A stretch of DNA of 64,000 nucleotides from Tropicimonas sp. IMCC34011 (GTDB taxonomy: Bacteria > Pseudomonadota > Alphaproteobacteria > Rhodobacterales > Rhodobacteraceae), in assembly GCF_003390865.1 (NCBI RefSeq), contig NZ_QMEJ01000005.1, positions 248,001-312,000 of the forward strand. Direction: 5' to 3'. How positions within the stretch are numbered: position 1 is the stretch's first letter; the number at the start of each line of letters is the position of its first letter. Shown here piece by piece: positions 8,971 to 16,434 of the stretch. Below the pieces are notes generated by a model. That model worked only from the letters and a program-made list of their open reading frames with translations. It ran no database searches and was not told the origin of the DNA. The translations under genes were made by a program, and so were the position numbers.

Positions 8971-9942
8971 ATGTCCGTCATCATTGGGAAATCTCTGGCG
9001 GGCAGTGTGCTCGCCATCATCGCCGCCACGGCTGTTTCGGCGGACGTGCCGCAGGTCGCCACCGATATCGCGCCCGTCCACGGTCTGGTCGCCCGTGTCA
9101 TGGACGGCCTCGGCGAGCCTGATCTCGTGGTCCGGCCCGGGGCGTCACCGCACGGCTATGCGATGCGTCCCTCGGAGGCCGGAGCGCTCGACGCGGCGGA
9201 CGCCGTATTCTGGATCGGCGCGGAGCTCGAGCCGTGGCTCGGGGACTCGATCGACACGCTGTCCCCGGACGCCCGTATCGTAGAGCTTCTGGATGTGGAC
9301 GGCACCACCACGCTAGACTTCCGCGACGGCGCGACCTTCGAGGCTCACGATCACGATCACGATCACGATCACGCGCATGACCATGACCACGATGGTCACG
9401 ACCATGCAGGGCACAGCCATGAGGGCACCGACCCGCATGCCTGGCTCGATCCCGAGAACGGCAAGGTCTGGCTGGACGTGATCGCGGAGGAACTCGCCGA
9501 ACTCGACCCCGAGAATGCCGAAACCTACCGCGAGAACGCCGCCGCGGGACGGGAGGAGATCGACGCCGCGATGGGCGACGTGGAGGAGATGCTGTCGTCG
9601 GCCGGCGCGGTCAGCTTCGTGGTGTTCCACGATGCGTATCACTACTTCGAAAACCGGTTCGGCATCTTCGCCGCTGGAGCGATCTCGCTTGGCGACGCTT
9701 CCGATCCGAGCCCCGCGCGGGTCGAAGAGGTGCGCGATACGGTTGTCGATCTCGGCGTCACCTGCGTCTTCTCCGAGCCGCAGTTCAATCAGAACCTCGT
9801 TCAGACGGTCATCGAGGGGACGGACGCCGAGACCGCGGTGATCGACCCCCTCGGTTTCGACATCGAGACGGGGCCGGGCTTCTATCCGGCGCTCATTCGG
9901 TCCCTCGGGGAGAACATCGCCGGCTGCACTTCGTCGTCCTAA
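8971..9942 (+). CDS. znuA: Zinc ABC transporter substrate-binding protein
   Basis: Periplasmic zinc-binding component of the ZnuABC importer, 323 residues. An N-terminal signal peptide (cleavage near AVSA/DVP, about residue 24) is followed by the cluster A-I fold: first metal His in APVHGLV, second in HAWLDPEN (about residue 158), third in FHDAYHYF (about 218), and an acidic ligand in IDPLGFD. Between them, about residues 125-151, is the His/Asp-rich loop typical of ZnuA, partly encoded by tandem GATCAC hexamers. GGGGGTCGGG precedes the ATG. Neither znuB, znuC nor zur is adjacent, so it is an orphan binding protein here. Confidence 0.93.
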   Translation: MSVIIGKSLAGSVLAIIAATAVSADVPQVATDIAPVHGLVARVMDGLGEPDLVVRPGASPHGYAMRPSEAGALDAADAVFWIGAELEPWLGDSIDTLSPDARIVELLDVDGTTTLDFRDGATFEAHDHDHDHDHAHDHDHDGHDHAGHSHEGTDPHAWLDPENGKVWLDVIAEELAELDPENAETYRENAAAGREEIDAAMGDVEEMLSSAGAVSFVVFHDAYHYFENRFGIFAAGAISLGDASDPSPARVEEVRDTVVDLGVTCVFSEPQFNQNLVQTVIEGTDAETAVIDPLGFDIETGPGFYPALIRSLGENIAGCTSSS

Positions 9943-9951
9943 CGCTGTTCC

Positions 9952-9974
9952 GGCCGCAGCGCGCCGTTGCGGCC
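9952..9974. terminator. Hairpin between convergent znuA and the Lrp-type regulator
   Basis: A 7-bp stem (GGCCGCA at 9952-9958, TGCGGCC at 9968-9974) around a 9-nt loop, between the stop codons of two convergent genes. It could serve both directions. No T-run is evident. Confidence 0.4.
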
Positions 9975-10006
9975 CACCATGCTGCAAAACAATGATCGTC
10001 AGGGGG

Positions 10007-10471
10007 CTACGTCAGAGGAATGGCACGCTGTTCCTCGATCGCTTCCATGGCGAAGTACGAGGTCACCGTTTCGAGTTCCAGCTTCTCGATCAGGCGCTTG
10101 TAGACCGCGTCGTAGGTCGACATGTCCCGCGTGATGATCTTCAGCAGGTAATCGTACTCCCCGCCGATCCGGAAGAAATCGATGATCTCGGGGATGTCGG
10201 ACACGTGCTGGCGGAACTGGCGGAGCCAATCGGCCGAATGATGGCGGGTCTTGATCAGCGCGAACACCACGAGACTGACGTTCAGGGCGGAGCGATCGAT
10301 CACGACGGTATGCCGCTGGATCGCACCTGACGCTTCGAGCGCCTTGAGGCGTCTCCAACAGGCATTCTGGGACAGCCCCACCTGTTCGGCGATGGCCCGT
10401 TGGGACTGCGACGCGTCGCGCTGGAGCTCGGCGAGGATCCGAAGATCAATTTTATCCGGATATGCGGTCAT
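10007..10471 (-). CDS. Lrp/AsnC family transcriptional regulator
   Basis: 154 residues: an N-terminal helix-turn-helix (about residues 5-50, with DLRILAELQRDAS, SQRAIAEQVGLSQNACWRRLK) followed by the RAM ligand-binding/oligomerisation domain (from about 65; IGGEYDYLLKIITRDM). It matches Lrp-family regulators that respond to amino acids. The frame is open to 10879 but the ATG at 10471 begins the canonical HTH. Its own target is not evident: the divergent neighbour is a LysR gene 244 bp away. It may act on a distant amino-acid gene or on itself. Confidence 0.88.
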   Translation of the reverse strand: MTAYPDKIDLRILAELQRDASQSQRAIAEQVGLSQNACWRRLKALEASGAIQRHTVVIDRSALNVSLVVFALIKTRHHSADWLRQFRQHVSDIPEIIDFFRIGGEYDYLLKIITRDMSTYDAVYKRLIEKLELETVTSYFAMEAIEEQRAIPLT

Positions 10472-10491
10472 GACGGTGGAAGTTACACAAT

Positions 10492-10513
10492 ATTCCCGGA
10501 GAATGAAGGGAAT
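10492..10513. promoter_or_regulatory. AT-rich dyad upstream of the Lrp-type regulator
   Basis: ATTCCC (10492-10497) and GGGAAT (10508-10513) form a perfect 6-bp dyad with a 10-bp spacer, about 20 bp upstream of the regulator start. It lies where an autoregulatory Lrp/AsnC site would be expected. The remainder of the divergent gap (to 10715) is GC-rich and shows nothing else. Confidence 0.3.
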
Positions 10514-10715
10514 TTGATATGACTTGGGTCGTATCTCACCCGGACGACCGGTGGGCGCAGCCACCCGCGATGTCCGAAAGGGCGGGGCCCGCGCCGCGCA
10601 CGGGGGGCAGGGGCGGTACTGGCCTGCCGGCGTGCACGTGGTATCACCCCGTCCTGACGGCTCGTGCGATGCGCAAGCGGGCAATCGCGGCAGACCGACG
10701 GGAAGGGCGTGCCTG

Positions 10716-11588
10716 ATGATCGACATCCAACCGCTGGCCATCCTGCGCGAGATCGACCGGACGGGGAGCCTGACACTGGCCGCCGATCGACTGAACCTCA
10801 CGCAATCGGCGGTGAGCCACGCGATCCGGCGGTTCGAAGCGCGCCATGGTGTCAAACTGTGGGAGCGCGAGGGCCACAAGCTGCGGCTGACGATGACGGG
10901 GGAGTATCTCCTGGGGTTGGCGCATAGGGTGTTGCCGCAGCTGGAAAACGGCGCGACGATCCTCGAGGATTACGCCCGCGGCCGGCGCGGGGCGATCATG
11001 GTGGGAATGGAATGCCACCCCTGCCAGGATTGGCTGATGCGCGTCGTCGATCCGTTTCTCGCCGAATGGCCGGATGTCGATCTTGACGTGACCACGGCGT
11101 TTCAGTTCGGTGGCCTCACCGCGCTTCTGAGCCACGAGATCGACATCCTCGTGACGCCCGATCCGATCGAGCGCCCCGGCCTCGAATACACGCCGGTCTT
11201 CGACTACGAGCTGGTCCTCGCCGTGGCCGACACGCACCCCCTGGCGGGGAAGGCGCATGTCGATCCCGGCGATCTGGCAGGCGAAACGCTGATCACCTAC
11301 CCGGTCTCGCGCGAGCGGCTCGACATCTACACCCGGTTCCTCGTTCCGGCCCATGCGCTCCCGCGGCGGCACCGCACGGTCGAGACGACCGACCTGATGC
11401 TGCGTCTCGTCTCGTCCGGCCGCGCCGTCAGTGCCACGCCGGACTGGCTCCTGCGCGGCGTCGAAGGGGTGACGGGCGTGCGGATCGGCGAGGGGATCGC
11501 GAAATCCATCCACCTCGGCCACCGCGTTGGCCCCTCCGCGAGTTATCTCGACGGCTTCATGACGATCGCCGCGAACGTCCGCGTCTGA
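10716..11588 (+). CDS. LysR family regulator, MetR-like, probable regulator of the methionine synthase genes
   Basis: 290 residues: LysR winged HTH at residues 1-60 (LAILREIDRTGSLTLAADRLNLTQSAVSHAIRR) and a periplasmic-binding-like effector domain. The effector domain opens with a MetR-like segment (GRRGAIMVGMECHPCQDWLMRVV) and contains DILVTPDPIERPGLEY and FDYELVLAVADTHPL. MetR senses homocysteine. The gene is co-oriented with and just upstream of mesX and mesD, which makes it their likely activator. ATG 10716 is preceded by GGAAGGGCG; the open frame upstream to 10524 lacks conserved content. Confidence 0.85.
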   Translation: MIDIQPLAILREIDRTGSLTLAADRLNLTQSAVSHAIRRFEARHGVKLWEREGHKLRLTMTGEYLLGLAHRVLPQLENGATILEDYARGRRGAIMVGMECHPCQDWLMRVVDPFLAEWPDVDLDVTTAFQFGGLTALLSHEIDILVTPDPIERPGLEYTPVFDYELVLAVADTHPLAGKAHVDPGDLAGETLITYPVSRERLDIYTRFLVPAHALPRRHRTVETTDLMLRLVSSGRAVSATPDWLLRGVEGVTGVRIGEGIAKSIHLGHRVGPSASYLDGFMTIAANVRV

Positions 11589-11654
11589 CGCGCCGCGCCG
11601 GGCCGCGCTCCTTCGGTCAAGGCGGCATGACACCCTGTCATCTATCCCTGAGAA

Positions 11655-11672
11655 ATGAACATTTTTCTTCAT
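11655..11672. promoter_or_regulatory. Candidate LysR/MetR operator upstream of mesX
   Basis: ATGAA (11655-11659) and TTCAT (11668-11672) form an inverted repeat around an AT-rich 8-bp spacer, the most AT-rich spot in the 204-bp gap between the LysR gene and mesX. TGAA...TTCA half-sites resemble the MetR recognition sequence, though the spacer is longer than the MetR consensus. The rest of the gap shows no other feature. Confidence 0.4.
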
Positions 11673-11792
11673 GGTCCGGCTTCGCCATATAGCGGAGGGC
11701 GGATCGAGGCGAGCGCGGCTATCCCGCGCGCCCGGTCCCGCAGGACAGCAAGGACCTCGGGCTTTGCTCGGAAAGCCAGGAGACACGAGACG

Positions 11793-12770
11793 ATGACCGA
11801 CGATTTCGCCTTCACGATCAAGACGCTTCGTTTCGACGAAGATTACACGCCCGCGGACAGCACGCGCCTGACCACGAACTTCGCCAACCTCGCACGGGGG
11901 GAGAGCCGGCAGGAAAACCTGCGCGGCGCGCTGCGGATGATCGAGTCCCGTTTCAACGCGCTGGCGACGTGGGACAATGCCGAGGGAGACCGGTACGGCG
12001 TGGAGCTGGACATCGTCTCGGTCGACCTCGCCATCGGCGCCGACGGGCCGGCCTTCCCGGCCATCGAGATGCTCAAGACGACGATCCTCGACCGCCGGAC
12101 AGGGGCCCGCCACGACGGGATCGTCGGAAACAACTTCTCGTCCTACGTCCGCGATTACGACTTCAGCGTCAGGATCCCCGAGCACAACAAGGGCCGTGCG
12201 GGCTTCAGCGTACCGGAGGATTTCGGAGACCTGCATGGCCAGCTCTTCCGCAGCTTCCTCGCCTCGGACGCCTATGCCGCCGAGTTCCGCAAGCTGCCGG
12301 TGATCTGCCTCAGCGTGTCGCACAACAAGGTCTATCGCCGGACGGCCAATCGTCACCCCGTCCTCGGTGCCGAGTATCTGCCGAACGAGACGTCGCTCAC
12401 GGAGCAGTATTTCGGCAAGATGGGGATGAAGGTCCGCTACTTCCTGCCCGAAGGAAGCGCGGCGCCGCTGGCCTTCTATCACGTCGGCGACCTGCTCAAC
12501 GATTATACCAATCTCGAACTGATCGGCACCATCGCGACGATGGAGACGTTCCAGCGGATCTACCGCCCCGAGATCTACAACGCCAACGCGGCCGCCGGGG
12601 AAACCTTCGCGCCGAGCCTCGAGAACCCGGACTATTCGCTCACGCGCATCGTCTATGACCGCGAGGAGCGCAGCCGCCTGGCCATCGAGCAGGGACAATT
12701 CGCCAGGGACCACTTGATCGAACCCCATCGCGCGGGGCTGGCCGAATGGTCCGCCCGGCAAGCGGCCTGA
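11793..12770 (+). CDS. mesX: DUF1852 protein, MesX (partner of the core methionine synthase MesD)
   Basis: 325-residue DUF1852 protein with the typical start FTIKTLRFDEDY, the central GNNFSSYVRDYDF and the C-terminal LENPDYSLTRIVYD. No signal peptide. From published genetics on folate-independent methionine synthases, as I recall it, DUF1852 (MesX) is required for MesD-type synthases of aerobic bacteria, and the source of the methyl group is not settled. Its immediate pairing with a core MetE-like gene 35 bp downstream and a MetR-like gene upstream reproduces that arrangement. AGGAGACACGAG gives a good ribosome site for ATG 11793. Confidence 0.88.
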   Translation: MTDDFAFTIKTLRFDEDYTPADSTRLTTNFANLARGESRQENLRGALRMIESRFNALATWDNAEGDRYGVELDIVSVDLAIGADGPAFPAIEMLKTTILDRRTGARHDGIVGNNFSSYVRDYDFSVRIPEHNKGRAGFSVPEDFGDLHGQLFRSFLASDAYAAEFRKLPVICLSVSHNKVYRRTANRHPVLGAEYLPNETSLTEQYFGKMGMKVRYFLPEGSAAPLAFYHVGDLLNDYTNLELIGTIATMETFQRIYRPEIYNANAAAGETFAPSLENPDYSLTRIVYDREERSRLAIEQGQFARDHLIEPHRAGLAEWSARQAA

Positions 12771-12805
12771 TGGCCGGCCCGAACGAGAACGAAGGACCCG
12801 ACCCC

Positions 12806-13849
12806 ATGACCAAGCTTCTGCCCACCTCGACCGCCGGCAGCCTGCCGAAACCCTCCTGGCTCGCCGAGCCCGAGAAACTCTGGTCGCCCTGGAAGCTCGA
12901 GGGGGATGAGCTCGTTGCCGCCAAGCACGACGCGCTGCGCGTGACCCTGGCCGAGCAGGAGGGCGCCGGCATCGACATCGTCAGCGACGGCGAACAGACG
13001 CGCCAGCATTTCGTGACGACCTTCATCGAGCACTTGGAGGGCGTCGATTTCAACAAGCGGGAGACGGTCAGGATCCGCGACCGTTACGATGCCAGCGTCC
13101 CGAGCGTCGTCGGGCCGGTCAGCCGCCGGAAGCCGGTCTTCGTCGAGGATGCGAAGTTCCTGCGCGCGCAGACGGATCGCCCCATCAAGTGGGCGCTGCC
13201 GGGGCCGATGACGATGATCGACACGCTTCACGATGCCCATTACGGCAGCCGCGAGAAGCTCGCATGGGAGTTCGCGACGATCCTCAACGAGGAGGCGCGG
13301 GAGCTCGAGGCCGCCGGCGTCGACATCGTTCAGTTCGACGAGCCCGCATTCAACGTCTTCTTCGAGGAGGTGAACGACTGGGGCGTCGCCTGTCTCGAGA
13401 AGGCGATCGAAGGTCTGACCTGCGAGACCGCCGTGCACATCTGCTACGGCTACGGCATCAAGGCGAACACGGACTGGAAGAAGACGCTGGGTTCCGAATG
13501 GCGCCAGTACGAGCAGACGTTCCCCAAACTCCAGGCGTCGAATATCGACCTCGTTTCGCTCGAATGTCACAACTCCCATGTCCCGATGGACCTGATCGAG
13601 CTTCTGCGCGGCAAGAAGGTGATGGTGGGTGCGATCGACGTGGCCAATACCGCCGTCGAGACGCCCGAGGAGGTTGCCGCCACGTTGCGCAAGGCGCTGC
13701 AATTCGTCGATGCGGACAAGCTCTATCCCTGCACCAATTGCGGGATGACGCCGCTGAGCCGCGCCGTCGCCCGCGGCAAGCTTGCCGCCCTGGCCGCCGG
13801 AGCCGAACTCGTCCGGCAGGAACTGCCCGCCAGCATGGCCGCAGAGTAG
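12806..13849 (+). CDS. mesD: Core (folate-independent) methionine synthase, MesD family
   Basis: 347 residues corresponding only to the catalytic C-terminal barrel of MetE; the roughly 400-residue folate-contacting N-terminal barrel is absent. Zinc and thiol-binding residues are visible: His and Cys in AVHICYG (about 210), Glu in LECHNSH (about 252) and Cys in CTNCGM (about 311). It starts TSTAGSLPKPSWL, the usual homocysteine-side loop. It should transfer a methyl group to homocysteine, but without methyltetrahydrofolate binding the donor must be something else. Paired with mesX. GAAGGA lies 9 bp before ATG 12806; the ATG at 12746 overlaps mesX. Confidence 0.88.
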   Translation: MTKLLPTSTAGSLPKPSWLAEPEKLWSPWKLEGDELVAAKHDALRVTLAEQEGAGIDIVSDGEQTRQHFVTTFIEHLEGVDFNKRETVRIRDRYDASVPSVVGPVSRRKPVFVEDAKFLRAQTDRPIKWALPGPMTMIDTLHDAHYGSREKLAWEFATILNEEARELEAAGVDIVQFDEPAFNVFFEEVNDWGVACLEKAIEGLTCETAVHICYGYGIKANTDWKKTLGSEWRQYEQTFPKLQASNIDLVSLECHNSHVPMDLIELLRGKKVMVGAIDVANTAVETPEEVAATLRKALQFVDADKLYPCTNCGMTPLSRAVARGKLAALAAGAELVRQELPASMAAE

Positions 13850-13864
13850 CGTCTCCGCCCCGGT

Positions 13865-13904
13865 TCCGCCTCCCCCCTCGCATGCTCAGACGGGCGGGGG
13901 CGGA
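13865..13904 (+). terminator. GC-rich hairpin after mesD
   Basis: TCCGCC-T-CCC (13865 onward) can pair with GGGGGCGGA (13896-13904) with one bulged T. It lies 15 bp after the mesD stop and before the flavin reductase gene. It may partly terminate transcription and lower expression of the third gene. No T-run. Confidence 0.35.
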
Positions 13905-13943
13905 GCATGGCGGCCGATCCTCCACTTGCGACAGGACGATTCG

Positions 13944-14447
13944 ATGACCCAGACCCTGACCGCCGATGCGGTAGACCCGCGCGCATTGCGCGATTGCTGC
14001 GGCCGCTTCGCCAGCGGCGTTACCGTCGTGACGACACGCACGGGCGAGGGCGATCACGGCATGACGATCAGTGCCTTCATGTCGGTGTCACTCGATCCGC
14101 CCCTCATCGCCATCTCGGTCGGCCGGACGTCGCGCATGCTCGGCAGGCTCCGGACGTCCGGCAGGTTCGCGGTGAACGTCCTTGCCCAGCACATGCGGCC
14201 CCATGCCCTGCACTTCGCAGGAAAGCCGGACGCGTCCCTTGCCTCGCTCATCGAGCACCGGAGCGGCGTTCCCGTCCTGCAAAGCGCGGCCGCGATCCTG
14301 ATCGCGGATGTCGCGCAGGAGGTCGACGCAGGGGACCACGCCCTGTTCATCGGCCATGTCCGGCATCTCGATCACGACCCGGACGCCGCGCCGCTTCTGC
14401 ATCATGCCGGGCAGTTTCGCCGGCTGGAGGCGATTGCGGCGGAGTGA
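13944..14447 (+). CDS. Flavin reductase-like domain protein (FMN-binding split barrel)
   Basis: 167 residues of the HpaC/flavin-reductase-like family: RDCCGRFASGVTVVTTRTGEG at the start, MTISAFMSVSLDPPLIAISVG, and RFAVNVLA in the centre. Such proteins reduce FMN or FAD with NAD(P)H and supply reduced flavin to a partner oxygenase. Position directly after mesX-mesD suggests it supplies electrons or reduced flavin to an oxygen-dependent step of that methionine synthase system (inference). It lacks a second domain. ATG 13944 follows ACAGGACG; earlier in-frame ATGs fall in the non-conserved spacer. Confidence 0.85.
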   Translation: MTQTLTADAVDPRALRDCCGRFASGVTVVTTRTGEGDHGMTISAFMSVSLDPPLIAISVGRTSRMLGRLRTSGRFAVNVLAQHMRPHALHFAGKPDASLASLIEHRSGVPVLQSAAAILIADVAQEVDAGDHALFIGHVRHLDHDPDAAPLLHHAGQFRRLEAIAAE

Positions 14448-14512
14448 GCCGGTTCGCTTCCACGGCCGCGTGCGCGGTTTCGTCCGTTTGAAGACGTCCC
14501 GGCGAACGCCCA

Positions 14513-14533
14513 TCTCTTTCGAACGGAAAGAGA
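14513..14533. promoter_or_regulatory. Perfect inverted repeat before the SDR gene
   Basis: TCTCTTTC (14513-14520) and GAAAGAGA (14526-14533) with a 5-nt centre, ending 13 bp before the SDR start and next to its AAAGGAA ribosome site. It may be an operator, or an RNA hairpin that affects initiation of the gene. Confidence 0.35.
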
Positions 14534-14546
14534 AAAGGAAATCGCC

Positions 14547-15302
14547 ATGGATATCTCGTTCAACGGCAAGACGGCCATCGTCACGGGAGCTGCGTCCGGT
14601 ATCGGCTACGCCATCGCGACGGCGCTTGCGGCCTCCGGCGCCACGGTCATCGCGTCCGACCTCAAGCAGGAGGATGCGGACAAGGCAGTGAAGGCGATCA
14701 CCGAGGCGGGCGGGACGGCTTATGGCTTCGCCGGCGACGTCTCCGATCCCGAGAGTGTCGAGGCACTTGTCGCCTTCGCCGAAGAGAAGACCGGCGCGCT
14801 TCACATGCTGGTCAACAATGCGGGCATCAGCGGCCCCGCCGCGAAGACGGGTGAATATCCGGTGGACGGCTGGAAGTCCGTGATCGACGTGAACCTCAAC
14901 GGCGTCTTCTACGGCTGCCGCTACGCCATCCCGGCGATGAAGCGTGCAGGCGGCGGATCCATCGTCAACATGGCCTCGATCCTCGGCTCGGTCGGCTTCG
15001 CGAGCTCTGGCGCCTACGTCGCGGCGAAGCATGCCGTCGTCGGGCTGACCAAGTCGGCGGCGCTCGAGCATGCCGAGGACAACATCCGCGTCAACGCCGT
15101 TGCGCCCGGCTTCATCAAGACGCCGCTCCTCGAAGGCAATCTCGACGATGCCACTCAGAGCTTTCTCGAAGGTCAGGCGGCGCAGAACCGCATGGGCACG
15201 CCCGAGGAGGTGGCGAACCTCACCCTGTTCCTGCTGTCGGACAAGGCGAGCTTCATCACCGGCTCCTACCACCTCACCGATGGCGGCTACACGGCTCACT
15301 GA
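14547..15302 (+). CDS. Short-chain dehydrogenase/reductase (SDR)
   Basis: 251-residue classical SDR: cofactor motif TGAASGIG (about residue 13), NNAG (about 90), catalytic Ser in MASILGS (about 142) and YVAAK (about 157), with C-terminal TGSYHLTDGGYTAH. An Asp-Leu-Lys after the second beta strand (ASDLK) suggests NAD rather than NADP. The substrate is unknown; the family covers sugar, steroid and 3-oxoacyl substrates. It stands alone between the methionine genes and the convergent pdxA-type gene, so context gives no firm clue. Confidence 0.87.
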   Translation: MDISFNGKTAIVTGAASGIGYAIATALAASGATVIASDLKQEDADKAVKAITEAGGTAYGFAGDVSDPESVEALVAFAEEKTGALHMLVNNAGISGPAAKTGEYPVDGWKSVIDVNLNGVFYGCRYAIPAMKRAGGGSIVNMASILGSVGFASSGAYVAAKHAVVGLTKSAALEHAEDNIRVNAVAPGFIKTPLLEGNLDDATQSFLEGQAAQNRMGTPEEVANLTLFLLSDKASFITGSYHLTDGGYTAH

Positions 15303-15310
15303 TGGCGCGA

Positions 15311-15337
15311 GGGGGCGGCGCTCCGGCGCCGGCCCCC
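15311..15337. terminator. Strong GC hairpin between convergent genes
   Basis: GGGGGCGGCGC (15311-15321) pairs with GCGCCGGCCCCC (15326-15337) with one bulge and a 4-nt loop, 8 bp after the SDR stop and 11 bp before the end of the convergent pdxA-type gene. It probably works as a bidirectional terminator. Confidence 0.5.
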
Positions 15338-15348
15338 CGCAACGCGCA

Positions 15349-16320
15349 TCAGCCGGCCGCGTCCATCATCCGGTTCGCGTAGGACAGGGCCGAGAGCATG
15401 TTGACGTGGTTTGCCTTGCCAGTGCCCGCGATGTCGAACGCGGTGCCGTGATCGACCGAGCACCGGCGGATCGGCAGGCCGAGGGAGACGTTCACCGCGC
15501 TGTCGAAGGCGACGAGCTTGATCGGGATATGTCCCTGATCATGGTACTGCGCGATGACGAGGTCGAACGCGCCCTGATAGGCCCGGTGGTAGACCGTATC
15601 CGCGGAAATCGGACCCGTTGCATCGATCCCCTCTGCACGGGCAGCCTCCACGGCGGGGGCGATCTGCTCGTCATCCTCGCGGCCGAAGAGGCCGTTCTCA
15701 CCGCAATGCGGGTTGATCCCGGCGACGGCGATCCGTGGCGCCTCCACGCCCATCCGCTGGAAATGCGCATGACCGATGCGGATCGTCTCGAGAACGCGTT
15801 CGGTTGTGGCCCGCCCGATCGCGTCTTTCAGGGAGACATGGGTCGAGGTGTGGATCACGTTCAGCCGTTCCGAAGCGAGCAGCATCCAGGATGATCCGGA
15901 GCCGGTGAGATGCGCCAGCATGCCGGTATGACCGTCGTAGTGGTGGCCGGCGGAATTGAGCGCTTCCTTGTTGATCGGCGCGGTCACGATGCAGCCCGCG
16001 CGGCCCTCGAGGCAGGCGGTCGTCGCGCGGTCGATGTAGCGAAAGGCGGCCTCGCCGCAGGAGGGGTCCAAGACGCCGAACCGGCCGGGAAGCCCCTCGA
16101 CCTCGACGTGATCGACGCGGATACCATCGCCGGAGGCCTCGGGCCCGATCACGGGCAGGTCCACTCCGCAGGCCGCGACGGCCCGCTCCATCGTGTCACG
16201 GTCGCCGATGACGATGGTCTGTTTGCGGAACGCCTCGCCGCTCTCGGCCAGTGCCTTCACCGAAACCTCCGCGCCGACGCCGGAGGGGTCTCCCATGGTA
16301 ATGACGATTGGTGCGTTCAC
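15349..16320 (-). CDS. PdxA-family dehydrogenase, probably 4-phospho-D-threonate/erythronate dehydrogenase (PdxA2)
   Basis: 323 residues of the PdxA fold (isocitrate-dehydrogenase-like). It has [13 protein letters not shown] at the start, metal-ligand histidines in [11 protein letters not shown] (about 140) and [10 protein letters not shown] (about 260), and [15 protein letters not shown] near the end. True PdxA serves pyridoxal synthesis, but here the divergent neighbour is a DUF1537 acid-sugar kinase. That pairing is the signature of PdxA2, which oxidises and decarboxylates 4-phosphorylated C4 sugar acids to dihydroxyacetone phosphate. GGAGG lies just before the ATG at 16320. It shares a 114-bp divergent promoter with the kinase. 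Confidence 0.87.
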   Translation of the reverse strand: MNAPIVITMGDPSGVGAEVSVKALAESGEAFRKQTIVIGDRDTMERAVAACGVDLPVIGPEASGDGIRVDHVEVEGLPGRFGVLDPSCGEAAFRYIDRATTACLEGRAGCIVTAPINKEALNSAGHHYDGHTGMLAHLTGSGSSWMLLASERLNVIHTSTHVSLKDAIGRATTERVLETIRIGHAHFQRMGVEAPRIAVAGINPHCGENGLFGREDDEQIAPAVEAARAEGIDATGPISADTVYHRAYQGAFDLVIAQYHDQGHIPIKLVAFDSAVNVSLGLPIRRCSVDHGTAFDIAGTGKANHVNMLSALSYANRMMDAAG

Positions 16321-16348
16321 GGTGGCCTCCGGATTAAGTCACACGCGG

Positions 16349-16365
16349 TTTAACCTATGGGTAAA
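16349..16365. promoter_or_regulatory. Candidate operator in the pdxA2/kinase divergent promoter
   Basis: TTTAACC-TAT-GGGTAAA is a 17-bp near-palindrome (one mismatch per arm pair) located 29-45 bp upstream of the pdxA2 start. A second small dyad, GCAAC/GTTGC, is at 16396-16411. Either could be the site of the GntR regulator encoded downstream of the kinase. Confidence 0.4.
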
Positions 16366-16434
16366 GTCGTTTCAATAGAACGGATATGTCGGGGTGCAAC
16401 TGTCATGTTGCGTGCGAAAACAGGCTAAATTAGG

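Noticed and set aside
9346-9423. Tandem GATCAC hexamers as a possible repeat element
   Set aside because: They encode the His/Asp-rich metal loop normal for ZnuA; the period is explained by the coding sequence.
15349-16320. Vitamin B6 biosynthesis PdxA
   Set aside because: The divergent DUF1537 kinase and sugar-acid context favour the PdxA2 role; no other B6 gene is adjacent. Sequence alone cannot fully separate them.
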